Positions 6,849-15,525 of a stretch of DNA of 20,713 nucleotides are shown here, piece after piece (position 1 is the first letter of the stretch; the number at the start of each line of letters is the position of its first letter). Below the pieces are notes generated by a model that worked only from the letters and a program-made list of their open reading frames with translations, was not told where the DNA came from and searched no databases. The DNA is from JBBSOK01 sp038259825 (lineage in GTDB: Bacteria > Bacteroidota > Bacteroidia > Flavobacteriales > Flavobacteriaceae). A program made the translations under genes and the position numbers. The DNA lies in assembly GCA_038259825.1 (NCBI GenBank), contig JBBSOK010000050.1, forward strand, positions 1 through 20,713, in the 5' to 3' direction.

Positions 6849-7187
6849 TTAAAATTTGTCTGTAATAATGTTCACTAAATCTACTATTGCCCATATTCCA
6901 AGACCTCCGAAGGTTAAAATGAAAAGAATATTCCAGCCAATTGGCTTACCTGCGTACCATCTATGTGCAGCAAACGGCCATAAGAAAAACCATAATAGCA
7001 AGGCAGTAGTTTTATCATAACCTGCTGCAGCTGGTGAAAAAAGTTCTGATTCTGTTTCTTCAACATCTACAGATAATTCTGCCGTAACGATATTATCTGC
7101 TGTCCTAGCAACTGGAAAGGAAGCAAAAGCGAAATCTGCAGAAATAAGACACATAAATAAAAAGAAAATAGATAATTTTGATTCCAT
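6849..7187 (-). CDS. TM2-domain membrane protein with signal peptide
   Basis: This 112-residue protein starts with a hydrophobic signal-like segment (about 5-23, SIFFLFMCLISADFAFA). A polar linker follows to about residue 57. The TM2 domain comes next: KTTALLLWFFLWPFAAHRWYAGKP, then two membrane helices (about 59-75 and 83-105) joined by a short polar turn with the typical H-x-W/F-Y-x-G pattern at 75-80, ending in an Asp after the second helix. TM2 proteins are widespread but their role is mostly unknown. It stands alone on the minus strand, divergent from the secreted hypothetical gene, with its own terminator. Confidence 0.85.
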   Translation of the reverse strand: MESKLSIFFLFMCLISADFAFASFPVARTADNIVTAELSVDVEETESELFSPAAAGYDKTTALLLWFFLWPFAAHRWYAGKPIGWNILFILTFGGLGIWAIVDLVNIITDKF

Positions 7188-7230
7188 ATTTTTAATTTTA
7201 AGTTAGTTTACACGAATTTAATTTTTTTTG

Positions 7231-8121
7231 ATGAAAAGAATAACTTTTTTGAATATAATTTTAATTTGCTTCACATTTTTTTTTGCTGATGCTTACTCAC
7301 AATCTGAAGAATTTATTGGCCTAATTGAATTGGAAAATAAAACATATATCAATTTTAAAATGAATTTTGATATTACAGGCACTAAGATTGAAGGGTATAC
7401 AATTACAGATTACAATGGTCCACACGAAAGTAAATCATCCATATTGGGAAGTTATGATAAAAAGACCGATAAAATTACATTTAGAGAGTTGAGTATTCTT
7501 TACACAAAATCTCCAATAACCGAACTGGATTTCTGCTACATATATTTTACTGGTGAAATTAAAAAAGATAGACTAAATGGTACTTTTAAAGGTTTTTACG
7601 ATGATCTAACAAAATGTTTAAACGGCAGCATCTACGGCAGCAGAATTGCAAATGCTGAAAAGGAAAAAGAAAAACTCCTTAAAAAAGTCTCAAAAGTTAT
7701 AAAACACAATGATAAAAAGGATGATGCGCTAAATCAGATTGAAAGCATGAAATTTTCTGAGCAACGTGGAATTACTGCAAATGAGAATATAAATGTTTTT
7801 TGGGAAGGCACGTATCTAAAAGCTCAAATTTGGGATGCCGGGACTGTGGATGGTGATATCATTGAAATACGTGAAAATGGAGAAAAAGTTAGTACAATTA
7901 GTCCTAAAAAGAAGCCAATTGATAAGGAGTTTTATCTTTCTGGGGATAGAACGGTTATTACAATTAAAGCCCTTTCTGAGGGTACCGAACCCCCAAATAC
8001 CACCAAAGTGAAATTTACAAACGGTAAAGGCAAGCAAGTTGAATTAATATATAATTTAAAACTGAACGAAGCCGCTACACTTACTTTCTACACCAAAAAG
8101 CTATCCGATATCAAACGGTAA
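7231..8121 (+). CDS. Secreted hypothetical protein
   Basis: This 296-residue protein starts at ATG 7231; an in-frame TTG just before it is not needed. Residues 1-24 form a signal peptide (MKRITFLNIILICFTFFFADAYSQ). Residues 25-140 are rich in short beta-like segments (FIGLIELENKTYINFKMNF, GTFKGFYDDLTKCLNGSIYGS) with two cysteines that might pair. A charged helical linker spans about 140-175. The final 110 residues contain YLKAQIWDAGTVDGDIIEIRENGE, a pattern seen in flavobacterial secreted proteins, and end in predicted beta strands. No catalytic motif is recognisable. No clear promoter box was found upstream. It probably acts in the periplasm or at the surface, function unknown. Confidence 0.8.
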   Translation: MKRITFLNIILICFTFFFADAYSQSEEFIGLIELENKTYINFKMNFDITGTKIEGYTITDYNGPHESKSSILGSYDKKTDKITFRELSILYTKSPITELDFCYIYFTGEIKKDRLNGTFKGFYDDLTKCLNGSIYGSRIANAEKEKEKLLKKVSKVIKHNDKKDDALNQIESMKFSEQRGITANENINVFWEGTYLKAQIWDAGTVDGDIIEIRENGEKVSTISPKKKPIDKEFYLSGDRTVITIKALSEGTEPPNTTKVKFTNGKGKQVELIYNLKLNEAATLTFYTKKLSDIKR

Positions 8122-8208
8122 AAACGTAAATGAATGGATGTTATTTGGACACATTATAAAAGTAATTTTCTAAATAATAATTTACCGCCCATAGTTGTAA
8201 AACTAATT

Positions 8209-8216
8209 TATCTTTG
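8209..8216 (+). promoter_or_regulatory. Predicted -7 box for the tgt operon
   Basis: TATCTTTG matches TAnnTTTG exactly and is followed by CGCCG, close to the GCACCC extension seen at translation-related promoters. The tgt ATG is 22 bp downstream. No TTG lies at the usual spacing; the nearest is only 11 nt upstream. Confidence 0.6.
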
Positions 8217-8237
8217 CGCCGAGAATAAAATAACCCA

Positions 8238-9368
8238 ATGGATTTTAAATTAGAAGCAACAGATACCAAATCTCAAGCAAGAGCAGGGACAATAATGTTG
8301 GACCACGGGCCAATTGAAACTCCCATTTTTATGCCCGTTGGTACAGTAGGTACAGTTAAAGGTGTGCACCAACGAGAACTTGCGGATGAGATTAATCCAG
8401 ACATCATTTTAGGGAATACCTATCATTTATATTTAAGACCTGGTTTAGAAATTCTCGAAAAAGCTGGCGGACTTCATAAATTTATGAATTGGGACCGTAA
8501 TATCCTTACGGATAGTGGTGGTTATCAGGTTTATTCTCTTTCAGCAAATAGAAAAATTAATGAAAAAGGCGTAAAGTTTAAAAGTCATATAGATGGTAGT
8601 TTTCACTTTTTTACACCTGAAAATGTAATGGAAACCCAACGTACAATTGGCGCAGATATTATAATGGCCTTTGACGAATGTACACCATATCCGTGCGAAT
8701 ATAATTATGCAAAAAGGTCTATGCATATGACGCATCGATGGCTGGATAGGTGTATAAATCATTTAGAAAAATTGCCTTTTAAATATAATTTTGGGCAAAC
8801 CTTTTTCCCGATTGTCCAAGGAAGCACATATACAGATTTACGTAAACAATCGGCAGAATATATAGCATCGGTAGGGGCAGAAGGAAATGCAATTGGTGGA
8901 CTTTCAGTTGGAGAGCCAGCTGAAGAAATGTATGCAATGACGGAAGTTGTAACTGCAATACTACCTAAAGATAAACCTCGTTATTTGATGGGCGTTGGTA
9001 CACCTACAAACTTGTTGGAAAATATTGCCTTGGGAATTGATATGTTTGATTGCGTGATGCCAACTAGAAATGGCAGAAACGGTATGCTCTTTACATCTGA
9101 GGGAACAATCAATATTAAAAATAAAAAGTGGGAAGCAGATTTTTCAGCAATTGATAAAATGGAAATTACGTGGGTAGATACGGCTTATAGCAAAGCATAT
9201 TTACGTCATTTATTCACAGTAAACGAAATGTTGGGTAGGCAAATTGCAACTATACACAATCTAGGTTTCTATCTTTGGTTGGTTCGCGAAGCTCGGAAAC
9301 AAATAATTGCCGGAACTTTTTCTACGTGGAAAGATGGTATGGTTAAAAAATTAGATAATAGATTATAA
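8238..9368 (+). CDS. tgt: tRNA-guanine (queuine) transglycosylase
   Basis: This 376-residue enzyme exchanges guanine-34 for the preQ1 base in tRNAs with GUN anticodons, a step of queuosine synthesis. Key motifs are TDSGGYQV (91-98) with D92, MAFDEC (143-148) with D146 for base recognition, GGLSVGE (220-226), and DMFDCVMPTRNGRNG, where D271 should be the covalent nucleophile. The usual zinc site (CxCxxC plus His) is not present: the corresponding segment reads WVDTAYSKAYLRHL (about 312-325), although the later HNL histidine (340) remains. Length and other motifs are normal. It is the first gene of a tight run: the LptF/LptG-type gene starts 3 nt after its stop. Confidence 0.95.
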   Translation: MDFKLEATDTKSQARAGTIMLDHGPIETPIFMPVGTVGTVKGVHQRELADEINPDIILGNTYHLYLRPGLEILEKAGGLHKFMNWDRNILTDSGGYQVYSLSANRKINEKGVKFKSHIDGSFHFFTPENVMETQRTIGADIIMAFDECTPYPCEYNYAKRSMHMTHRWLDRCINHLEKLPFKYNFGQTFFPIVQGSTYTDLRKQSAEYIASVGAEGNAIGGLSVGEPAEEMYAMTEVVTAILPKDKPRYLMGVGTPTNLLENIALGIDMFDCVMPTRNGRNGMLFTSEGTINIKNKKWEADFSAIDKMEITWVDTAYSKAYLRHLFTVNEMLGRQIATIHNLGFYLWLVREARKQIIAGTFSTWKDGMVKKLDNRL

Positions 9369-9371
9369 AAT

Positions 9372-10451
9372 ATGTTCAGTATTCTCGATAGATATATTCT
9401 GAAGAAATATTTAGGGACATTCATCCTACTGCTTCTGCTATTTATACCTATTGGAATAACTGTAAATCTTGCTGAAAAAATTGATAAAATTCTAGAAAAT
9501 GAGGTTCCAATTTCTGAAACTTTGATGTTTTACTTGAATTTTACAATCTACTTTGCAAATTTATTATTCCCATTGTTTTTGTTTCTGTCGGTAATTTGGT
9601 TTACCTCAAAACTTGCAAATAATACTGAAGTTGTCGCATTTTTAAGTAGTGGCGTTTCATACTATAGATTTTTAAGACCTTACTTTATAGGAGCAACTAT
9701 TGTTTGTATTGGCGCTTTGTTTTTAGGAATGTATTTAGCCCCTCAGGCAAGTAAAGGTTTTAATGAATATACTTGGAAATATTTTAAACACGGCAGGCAG
9801 GACAGAGACCAGAATAATGTGTACACTCAAATAAACGAAAACGACTTTGTTTACGTAAGCTATTTTAACGTTGCGGATAATTCAGGCTCAAATTTCACAT
9901 TAGAGCATTTTGAAAATCAAGAAATGAAATATAAAATTGCAGCGAACCGAATAAAATTTAATCCTGCAGATACCACTTATACACTGTCCAATTACACAAA
10001 AAGAATAATTGGGGAAAATGATGATATTTTACAATCTGCACCCAGCTTAGATACAGTTTTTTCGTTTGATATTGAAGATCTAACCCCAGTTGAATATATT
10101 GCAGAAACACTAAACTTTACTGAGTTGAATACGTTTATAGCTCGCGAAAAAGCTAGAGGTTCTTCTTATATAAATAAGTACGAAGTGGTTAGATACCGTC
10201 GTTATAGTTTGCCAGTTTCAGCATATATTTTAACAATAATTGCGGTCGCAGTTTCGTCCGTAAAACGCCGTGGCGGTATGGGTGTAAATCTTGCGATTGG
10301 TATTGGTATTGGAATGGTTTTCGTGTTTTTTGATAAAATTTTTGGCACCATCGCCGAACAAAGTACCTTTTCTCCTTTTTTAGCAACTTGGTTTCCAAAC
10401 ATCGTTTTTGGAATTTTAGCAATCTACCTTTTACGAAATGCGAAACGATAA
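9372..10451 (+). CDS. LptF/LptG (YjgP/YjgQ) family LPS-export permease
   Basis: This 359-residue inner-membrane protein has the LptF/LptG layout: three helices (about 13-35, 50-75, 103-123), a periplasmic beta-jellyroll region (about 125-275), then three helices (about 280-297, 303-321, 338-355). The N-terminus ILDRYILKKYLGTF is typical. In the Lpt complex these permeases, with the ATPase LptB, extract lipopolysaccharide from the inner membrane. Whether it is LptF or LptG cannot be settled here. It starts 3 nt after tgt and its end overlaps the next gene by 14 nt, so the three genes are probably translated from one mRNA. Confidence 0.92.
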   Translation: MFSILDRYILKKYLGTFILLLLLFIPIGITVNLAEKIDKILENEVPISETLMFYLNFTIYFANLLFPLFLFLSVIWFTSKLANNTEVVAFLSSGVSYYRFLRPYFIGATIVCIGALFLGMYLAPQASKGFNEYTWKYFKHGRQDRDQNNVYTQINENDFVYVSYFNVADNSGSNFTLEHFENQEMKYKIAANRIKFNPADTTYTLSNYTKRIIGENDDILQSAPSLDTVFSFDIEDLTPVEYIAETLNFTELNTFIAREKARGSSYINKYEVVRYRRYSLPVSAYILTIIAVAVSSVKRRGGMGVNLAIGIGIGMVFVFFDKIFGTIAEQSTFSPFLATWFPNIVFGILAIYLLRNAKR

Positions 10452-11340
10452 ATTACTCAATTATTTACACCTTCATTTAATAGTTTTTATTTGGGGTTTT
10501 ACGGCAATTCTAGGGGCCCTAATTTCTTTGGATGCAATACCATTGGTTTGGTACAGGATGATTTTAGCTACATTTTTTATTTTTTTATTCATTAAATACA
10601 AAAAGGTAGCTTTAAAATTTCCGAGAAAAACTATAATAGCCTTTTGTTTTGCCGGATTATTAATTGCCTTGCATTGGATAGCTTTTTTCTCTGCCATAAA
10701 AGTTTCAAATGTTTCAATAACCTTATCCATAATGAGTACGGGAGCATTTTTCGGTTCATTACTAGAACCTATTTTCTTTAAAAGAAGAGTTATTTGGTAC
10801 GAAGTATTTTTTGGGCTTTTAGCAATAATAGGTCTTTACATAATTTTTAGAGCAGAAGCGGACAATATTGAAGGAATGCTTTTAGCGCTAGCTTCTGCGT
10901 TTTTAGGCGCATTATTTTCTGTGATAAATGGAAAGTTTGCCATTTCTTATAAGGCATCGGTAATTACATTTTATGAATTAGGTTTCGGGATGCTTTGTAT
11001 TACCGCCTATTTAGCATTTAATGGTATGTTTACGGCAGAATTTTTTACCTTAAGTTTAAATGATTTAATTTTCATTTTAATATTAGCATCTGTATGTACC
11101 GCTTACGCATTTCTTGCTTCAGTGCACGTAATGAAATGGATTAGCCCTTACACGGTAATGCTAACCACTAATATGGAACCAGTATATGGAATAGTACTAG
11201 CTTTATTTATACTTGGAGATTCTGAATATATGAGTCCACAATTTTATTACGGCGCAATAATTATTATAATTACCGTGATTGCAAACGGCATTATAAAGAA
11301 TACGCTTGAAAGAAAAAAGCGAACTTTACCGAATACCTAA
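10438..11340 (+). CDS. EamA/DMT-family transporter
   Basis: This 300-residue protein is very hydrophobic, with about ten predicted membrane helices in two EamA-like halves (about 10-135 and 145-285). Features include LHLIVFIWGFTAILG at the start, WYRMILATFFIF, and a second-half LASVCTAYAFLASVHVMKWISPYTV segment, all typical of the drug/metabolite transporter superfamily. Substrate cannot be predicted. Its start lies inside the last 14 bases of the LptF/LptG gene in another frame, which implies translational coupling. The C-terminus is lysine/arginine-rich, as expected for a cytosolic tail. Confidence 0.92.
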   Translation: MRNDKLLNYLHLHLIVFIWGFTAILGALISLDAIPLVWYRMILATFFIFLFIKYKKVALKFPRKTIIAFCFAGLLIALHWIAFFSAIKVSNVSITLSIMSTGAFFGSLLEPIFFKRRVIWYEVFFGLLAIIGLYIIFRAEADNIEGMLLALASAFLGALFSVINGKFAISYKASVITFYELGFGMLCITAYLAFNGMFTAEFFTLSLNDLIFILILASVCTAYAFLASVHVMKWISPYTVMLTTNMEPVYGIVLALFILGDSEYMSPQFYYGAIIIIITVIANGIIKNTLERKKRTLPNT

Positions 11341-11351
11341 TTACAAAATTT

Positions 11352-11359
11352 TATATTTG
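11352..11359 (+). promoter_or_regulatory. Predicted -7 box for accA
   Basis: TATATTTG is an exact TAnnTTTG match, 38 bp before the accA start and 12 bp after the EamA stop. It gives accA its own promoter despite the same orientation as the tgt run. No TTG is seen at the best spacing. Confidence 0.5.
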
Positions 11360-11396
11360 TCTTGCAATCATATAATACGCGATTAACCCCAATATT

Positions 11397-12350
11397 ATGG
11401 AATATTTAGATTTTGAAATGCCTATTAAAGAGCTGCAAGAGCAGTTTGACAAAGCTTGCGCAATTGGAGCCGAGAGTGATGTAGATGTAACAAAAACCTG
11501 TGCTCAAATTGAAAAAAAATTAAATGAAACCAAGAAAAATATTTATAAAAACCTAACTCCTTGGCAGCGTGTGCAATTGTCAAGGCACCCAGATAGACCG
11601 TATACAATGGACTATATAAATGCTATTTGCGGTAATTCTTTTTTGGAGCTACACGGCGACAGAAACTTTAAGGATGACAAAGCAATGGTTGGTGGTTTAG
11701 GAAAAATTGGTGACCAGAGTTATATGTTTATTGGTCAACAAAAAGGATATAATACAAAAACGCGTCAGTATCGCAATTTCGGAATGGCAAATCCAGAAGG
11801 TTACAGAAAGGCATTAAGGCTTATGAAATCTGCTGAAAAATTTGGAATTCCTGTTGTTACGTTAATTGATACACCAGGCGCATTTCCAGGATTAGAAGCT
11901 GAAGAACGCGGACAAGGCGAGGCAATTGCACGTAATATTTTAGAAATGACACGCCTTAAAGTACCTATTATTGTTATTGTAATAGGTGAGGGCGCAAGTG
12001 GTGGCGCTTTGGGTATTGGAGTAGGAGATGTAGTTTTAATGCTTGAAAATACTTGGTATTCCGTTATTTCTCCAGAAAACTGTTCTTCCATATTATGGAG
12101 AAGTTGGGATTACAAAGAACAAGCAGCTGTTGCCTTAAAACTGACTGCTGCAGACGCCAAAGAGTTAAAGGTAATTGATACAATTGTAAAAGAACCAGTT
12201 GGTGGCGCTCATGGAAATAGACCAGCAACATTTGAAGCTGTAAAAGAAGCAATAATTAAAGAATATAATAGGCTTAAAAACTTATCCCCAACCCAACTTG
12301 TTGAAAAAAGGATGAAAAAATATTCCGAAATGGGAGAGTTTAAAGGCTAA
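11397..12350 (+). CDS. accA: Acetyl-CoA carboxylase carboxyltransferase subunit alpha
   Basis: This 317-residue protein, close to the usual length of about 319, is the alpha subunit of acetyl-CoA carboxylase carboxyltransferase. With AccD it moves the carboxyl group from biotin (on AccB) to acetyl-CoA, making malonyl-CoA for fatty-acid synthesis. The N-terminal helical part (1-60) includes the LTPWQRVQLSRHPDRPY segment. The crotonase-like core includes ELHGDR (84-89), TPGAFPG (159-165) and GEGASGGALGIG (197-208), the oxyanion-hole region. The gene is not beside accD here. It ends with a strong terminator. Confidence 0.97.
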   Translation: MEYLDFEMPIKELQEQFDKACAIGAESDVDVTKTCAQIEKKLNETKKNIYKNLTPWQRVQLSRHPDRPYTMDYINAICGNSFLELHGDRNFKDDKAMVGGLGKIGDQSYMFIGQQKGYNTKTRQYRNFGMANPEGYRKALRLMKSAEKFGIPVVTLIDTPGAFPGLEAEERGQGEAIARNILEMTRLKVPIIVIVIGEGASGGALGIGVGDVVLMLENTWYSVISPENCSSILWRSWDYKEQAAVALKLTAADAKELKVIDTIVKEPVGGAHGNRPATFEAVKEAIIKEYNRLKNLSPTQLVEKRMKKYSEMGEFKG

Positions 12351-12373
12351 TCTACTTGATAACCTAGGTTTAG

Positions 12374-12404
12374 AAAAATCCGAAAAAACTTTTCGGATTT
12401 TCTT
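12374..12404 (+). terminator. Terminator after accA
   Basis: A 12-bp stem pairs AAAATCCGAAAA (12375-12386) with TTTTCGGATTTT (12390-12401) around loop AAC, followed by CTT. It lies 24 bp past the accA stop codon. Confidence 0.88.
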
Positions 12405-12516
12405 ATGGGTTATTAACAATAAATTCGACTTATTAACAGTTCAATTGTTGATGAACGGTTAACATCCGCACCAAAGTAAATTTAGATTCTCTTAACTTTT
12501 AGTTTACATTCGCTTA

Positions 12517-14073
12517 ATGGAAAAATTAATGCCAAAACCATATTCCGCAACTCGTTCTGCGCAGGTAATCTCGCTCGAAAAGGGAAAATTACCCCCGCAA
12601 GCAATTGATTTAGAGGAAGTTGTACTTGGTGCAATGATGATTGACAAGAAAGGTGTGGATGAGGTTATAGATATTCTTCACGATGAAGTGTTCTATAAAC
12701 AAGCTCATCAGCACATATTTGAAGCTATCCATATGCTGTTTGAAGATAGCCAGCCGGTGGACTTATTAACCGTTTCTTCGCAATTAAAGAAAAACGGAAA
12801 ATTGGATCTCGCAGGAGGCGATTTTTACCTCATTCAATTAACACAAAAAGTATCTTCCTCTGCACATATTGAATTTCACGCTAGGATAATTCTTCAAAAA
12901 TTTATTCAGCGTAGTTTAATCAAAATTTCAAACGAAATTATTGAAGAATCTTATGACGAATCTACCGATGTTTTTGATTTATTGGACACTGCGGAAAGTA
13001 AATTGTATGAGATAACCCAAGGTAATATTAAACGATCTTCGGAAACTGCTCAAAATTTGGTTATACAAGCAAAAAAGCGGATCGAAGAAATAGCGAATAA
13101 AGAAGGACTTTCTGGAATTCCATCTGGATTTACAAAGCTCGACAAGCTTACATCTGGTTGGCAACCTTCAGATTTAATTATTATTGCGGCACGTCCTGGT
13201 ATGGGTAAAACAGCGCTTACCTTGAGTATGGCGCGTAATATTTCAGTAGAACATAATATTCCCGTGGCTTTCTTTTCACTGGAAATGTCTTCGGTACAAT
13301 TAATAACACGTTTAATTTCTTCGGAAACTGGATTAAATTCAGAAAAACTAAGAACTGGAAATCTCGAAAAACACGAATGGGAACAATTAAATGTAAAAGT
13401 AAAAGGTCTAGAATCTGCACCTTTATTTATTGATGATACCCCATCGCTCTCAATCTTCGATTTACGTGCAAAAGCAAGACGTTTATCTTCACAGCACGGT
13501 ATTAAGCTTATAATTGTAGATTATTTGCAACTTATGACAGCCGGAGGAAGCAACAAAGGTGGCGGAAACCGTGAACAGGAAATTTCTACAATTTCCAGAA
13601 ATCTAAAAGCATTGGCAAAGGAATTGGGAATTCCAGTAATCGCTTTATCACAATTATCACGTGCGGTTGAAACACGTGGCGGAACAAAAAGACCTTTGCT
13701 TTCAGATTTACGTGAATCTGGGGCAATCGAGCAAGATGCTGATATTGTTTCTTTTATCTATAGACCAGAATATTATAAAATTGACGAATGGGATGATGAA
13801 GAACATAGTCCAACTGAAGGACAGGCTGAATTGATCATAGCAAAGCACCGTAACGGTGGTCTGGATGAAATTAGGCTTAAATTTATTGGTAATCTTGGTA
13901 AGTTTGATAATTTGGAAACATTTGATATGCCATATGAAATTCATTCTAAAATGAATGATGCTGCAAATGATGATACTTTTAAAACTAAAAACCTCCCATC
14001 AGCTAATGAAGCATTTGGTAGCTCAATGAACGATGATTTTTCAATTGACGATGAAAGTGATGTTCCTTTTTAG
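12517..14073 (+). CDS. dnaB: Replicative DNA helicase
   Basis: This 518-residue protein unwinds DNA at the replication fork. The N-terminal DnaB domain (about 25-130) starts with LPPQAIDLEEVVLGAMM. A linker follows, then the RecA-like motor (from about 195). Walker A is ARPGMGKT (225-232), Walker B is LIIVDYLQLM (331-340), and the C-terminal motifs are SQLSRAVE (378-385), SDLRESGAIEQDAD (396-409) and IAKHRNG (441-447). No intein interrupts it. The extreme C-terminus, DDFSIDDESDVPF, resembles the acidic tip of SSB. The ATG at 12517 is preceded by TACATTCG, one mismatch from TAnnTTTG, so close that transcription may start near the ATG; the Met at 12529 is an alternative start. Confidence 0.97.
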   Translation: MEKLMPKPYSATRSAQVISLEKGKLPPQAIDLEEVVLGAMMIDKKGVDEVIDILHDEVFYKQAHQHIFEAIHMLFEDSQPVDLLTVSSQLKKNGKLDLAGGDFYLIQLTQKVSSSAHIEFHARIILQKFIQRSLIKISNEIIEESYDESTDVFDLLDTAESKLYEITQGNIKRSSETAQNLVIQAKKRIEEIANKEGLSGIPSGFTKLDKLTSGWQPSDLIIIAARPGMGKTALTLSMARNISVEHNIPVAFFSLEMSSVQLITRLISSETGLNSEKLRTGNLEKHEWEQLNVKVKGLESAPLFIDDTPSLSIFDLRAKARRLSSQHGIKLIIVDYLQLMTAGGSNKGGGNREQEISTISRNLKALAKELGIPVIALSQLSRAVETRGGTKRPLLSDLRESGAIEQDADIVSFIYRPEYYKIDEWDDEEHSPTEGQAELIIAKHRNGGLDEIRLKFIGNLGKFDNLETFDMPYEIHSKMNDAANDDTFKTKNLPSANEAFGSSMNDDFSIDDESDVPF

Positions 14074-14168
14074 TAATATTTTCAATTTATTGTAAAGTTT
14101 ACAGAAAACATTCATTTCAATTTTTAATAAATTTCAGAGCTCTTGGCGTAAATTTTGTAAGTATCTTT

Positions 14169-14188
14169 ATTCTCGCGAAGGCGTGAAT
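14169..14188. repeat. REP-like hairpin
   Basis: ATTCTCGC (14169-14176) and GCGTGAAT (14181-14188) form an 8-bp stem with one mismatch around GAAG. It is GC-rich in an AT-rich gap and resembles the small extragenic palindromes found scattered in many genomes. Only one copy is seen in this window, so it cannot be shown to be a family. Confidence 0.35.
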
Positions 14189-14214
14189 CTCATTACTTCT
14201 TTCAAAAATTAATT

Positions 14215-15474
14215 ATGCCTAAATACCTTGTAATTATATTTCTTCTCCTTTTTTCAATAAAAGCATCTGCTTCTTACATCCTAATTCCAATGGATTCTGA
14301 AGGACAAAAACAACATCTTAAAGCTTATGGTATTACGTATTGGCTTTTAGATAAAAACCAAAAAGTAAAATGGTTGCTCAATTATCGAGGCGGATCTTTT
14401 TTGTTGCCCGATTCTGAAGAAATTAAAAAAGAATGTCAAATACGCGGCGTTTCTTTTGAACTTTTAAGCGACAGTAAAACAGAACAAATCCTTACCGATA
14501 TTAGCAGCCCATCCCAAAATATGGAAGCTGTCGTTTTAGAAAAAGCACCTAAAATTGCAGTGTATTCACCAAAAAGCAATGTGCCGTGGGATGATGCTGT
14601 AACAATGGTTTTAACCTATGCTGAAATACCTTATACAGTTATCTATGATGAAGAAGTGTTAAGCGATCAGCTTATTTTGTACGATTGGTTACACTTGCAT
14701 CACGAGGATTTTACGGGACAATATGGTAAATTTTATAGAGCTTATCGTGCTGCACCTTGGTATATTGAAGAAAAGCAAAAAGCAGAAGAGCTCGCGACTA
14801 AATTGGGTTACAGTAAAGTTTCTGAAGAAAAACGAGATGTTGCTTTAAAAATCCGGGACTACGTAATTGGCGGTGGCTTTATGTTTGCTATGTGTAGCGC
14901 AACGGACAGTTTTGATATTGCTTTATCGGCTGAAGGAGTAGATATTTGTGAAGCAATGTTTGACGGCGATCCCAGTGATGCAAATTATCAAAGTAAAATT
15001 GATTATAATAAAACCTTCGCTTTTAAAGATTATATTTTGGAAAGAAGCCCGATGGTTTACGAATTTTCATCAATCGATATGACTGAAAGGCGCAACATAA
15101 ATCAAGAAATAGATTACTTTTCATTGATGGATTATTCGGCAAAATGGGATCCAATCCCATGTATGTTAGTTCAAAATCATACATCTTTAGTTAAAGGTTT
15201 TATGGGGCAAACCACATCTTTTGATTCGGAACAGATAAAAGCCAATGTTTTGATAATGGGTGAAAATAAATCTAACGGTGAAGCAAGATACATTCATGGA
15301 ATAAAAGGCAAAGGTTTCTTCACATTTTATGGCGGCCACGATCCAGAGGATTACCGCCATCAAGTAGGTGATCCAAAAACCGAACTCGCATTACATCCAA
15401 ATTCACCTGGGTATCGGTTAATTTTGAATAATGTTCTGTTTCCTGCGGCAAAAAAGAAGAAGCAGAAGACTTAA
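14215..15474 (+). CDS. Secreted amidotransferase-like protein (often labelled asparagine synthetase B)
   Basis: This 419-residue protein begins with a signal peptide (MPKYLVIIFLLLFSIKASAS). The start YILIPMD...QKQHLKAYGITYWLL matches a flavobacterial family that databases often call asparagine synthetase B. It has neither the N-terminal Cys2 glutaminase nor the ATP-pyrophosphatase domain of that enzyme. Instead, IRDYVIGGGFMFAMCSATDSFD (213-234) looks like a class I glutamine-amidotransferase nucleophile turn with C227, and FFTFYGGHDPEDYRH (368-382) gives a candidate catalytic histidine. The extracytoplasmic location argues against Asn synthesis. It is convergent with the OmpA-family gene; there is no clear terminator between them. 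Confidence 0.8.
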   Translation: MPKYLVIIFLLLFSIKASASYILIPMDSEGQKQHLKAYGITYWLLDKNQKVKWLLNYRGGSFLLPDSEEIKKECQIRGVSFELLSDSKTEQILTDISSPSQNMEAVVLEKAPKIAVYSPKSNVPWDDAVTMVLTYAEIPYTVIYDEEVLSDQLILYDWLHLHHEDFTGQYGKFYRAYRAAPWYIEEKQKAEELATKLGYSKVSEEKRDVALKIRDYVIGGGFMFAMCSATDSFDIALSAEGVDICEAMFDGDPSDANYQSKIDYNKTFAFKDYILERSPMVYEFSSIDMTERRNINQEIDYFSLMDYSAKWDPIPCMLVQNHTSLVKGFMGQTTSFDSEQIKANVLIMGENKSNGEARYIHGIKGKGFFTFYGGHDPEDYRHQVGDPKTELALHPNSPGYRLILNNVLFPAAKKKKQKT

Positions 15475-15525
15475 AATAAATTTGAATTGAATAAATAAAA
15501 TGACAATTTGGAATTTAAAAATGGA

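Noticed and set aside
7228..7230. TTG start for the secreted hypothetical protein
   Set aside because: An ATG follows at once and gives a normal signal peptide; the TTG adds nothing.
10189..10422. Two overlapping minus-strand open frames inside the LptF/LptG gene
   Set aside because: They are shadows of a well-supported membrane protein gene and have no recognisable features.
11801..12091. Minus-strand frame of 96 codons inside accA
   Set aside because: It lies antisense to the most conserved part of accA and its proline/serine-rich translation is typical of a shadow frame.
14091..14103. TGTAAAGTTTACA palindrome after dnaB as a terminator
   Set aside because: The loop would be too small and no T run follows; at most a short protein site.
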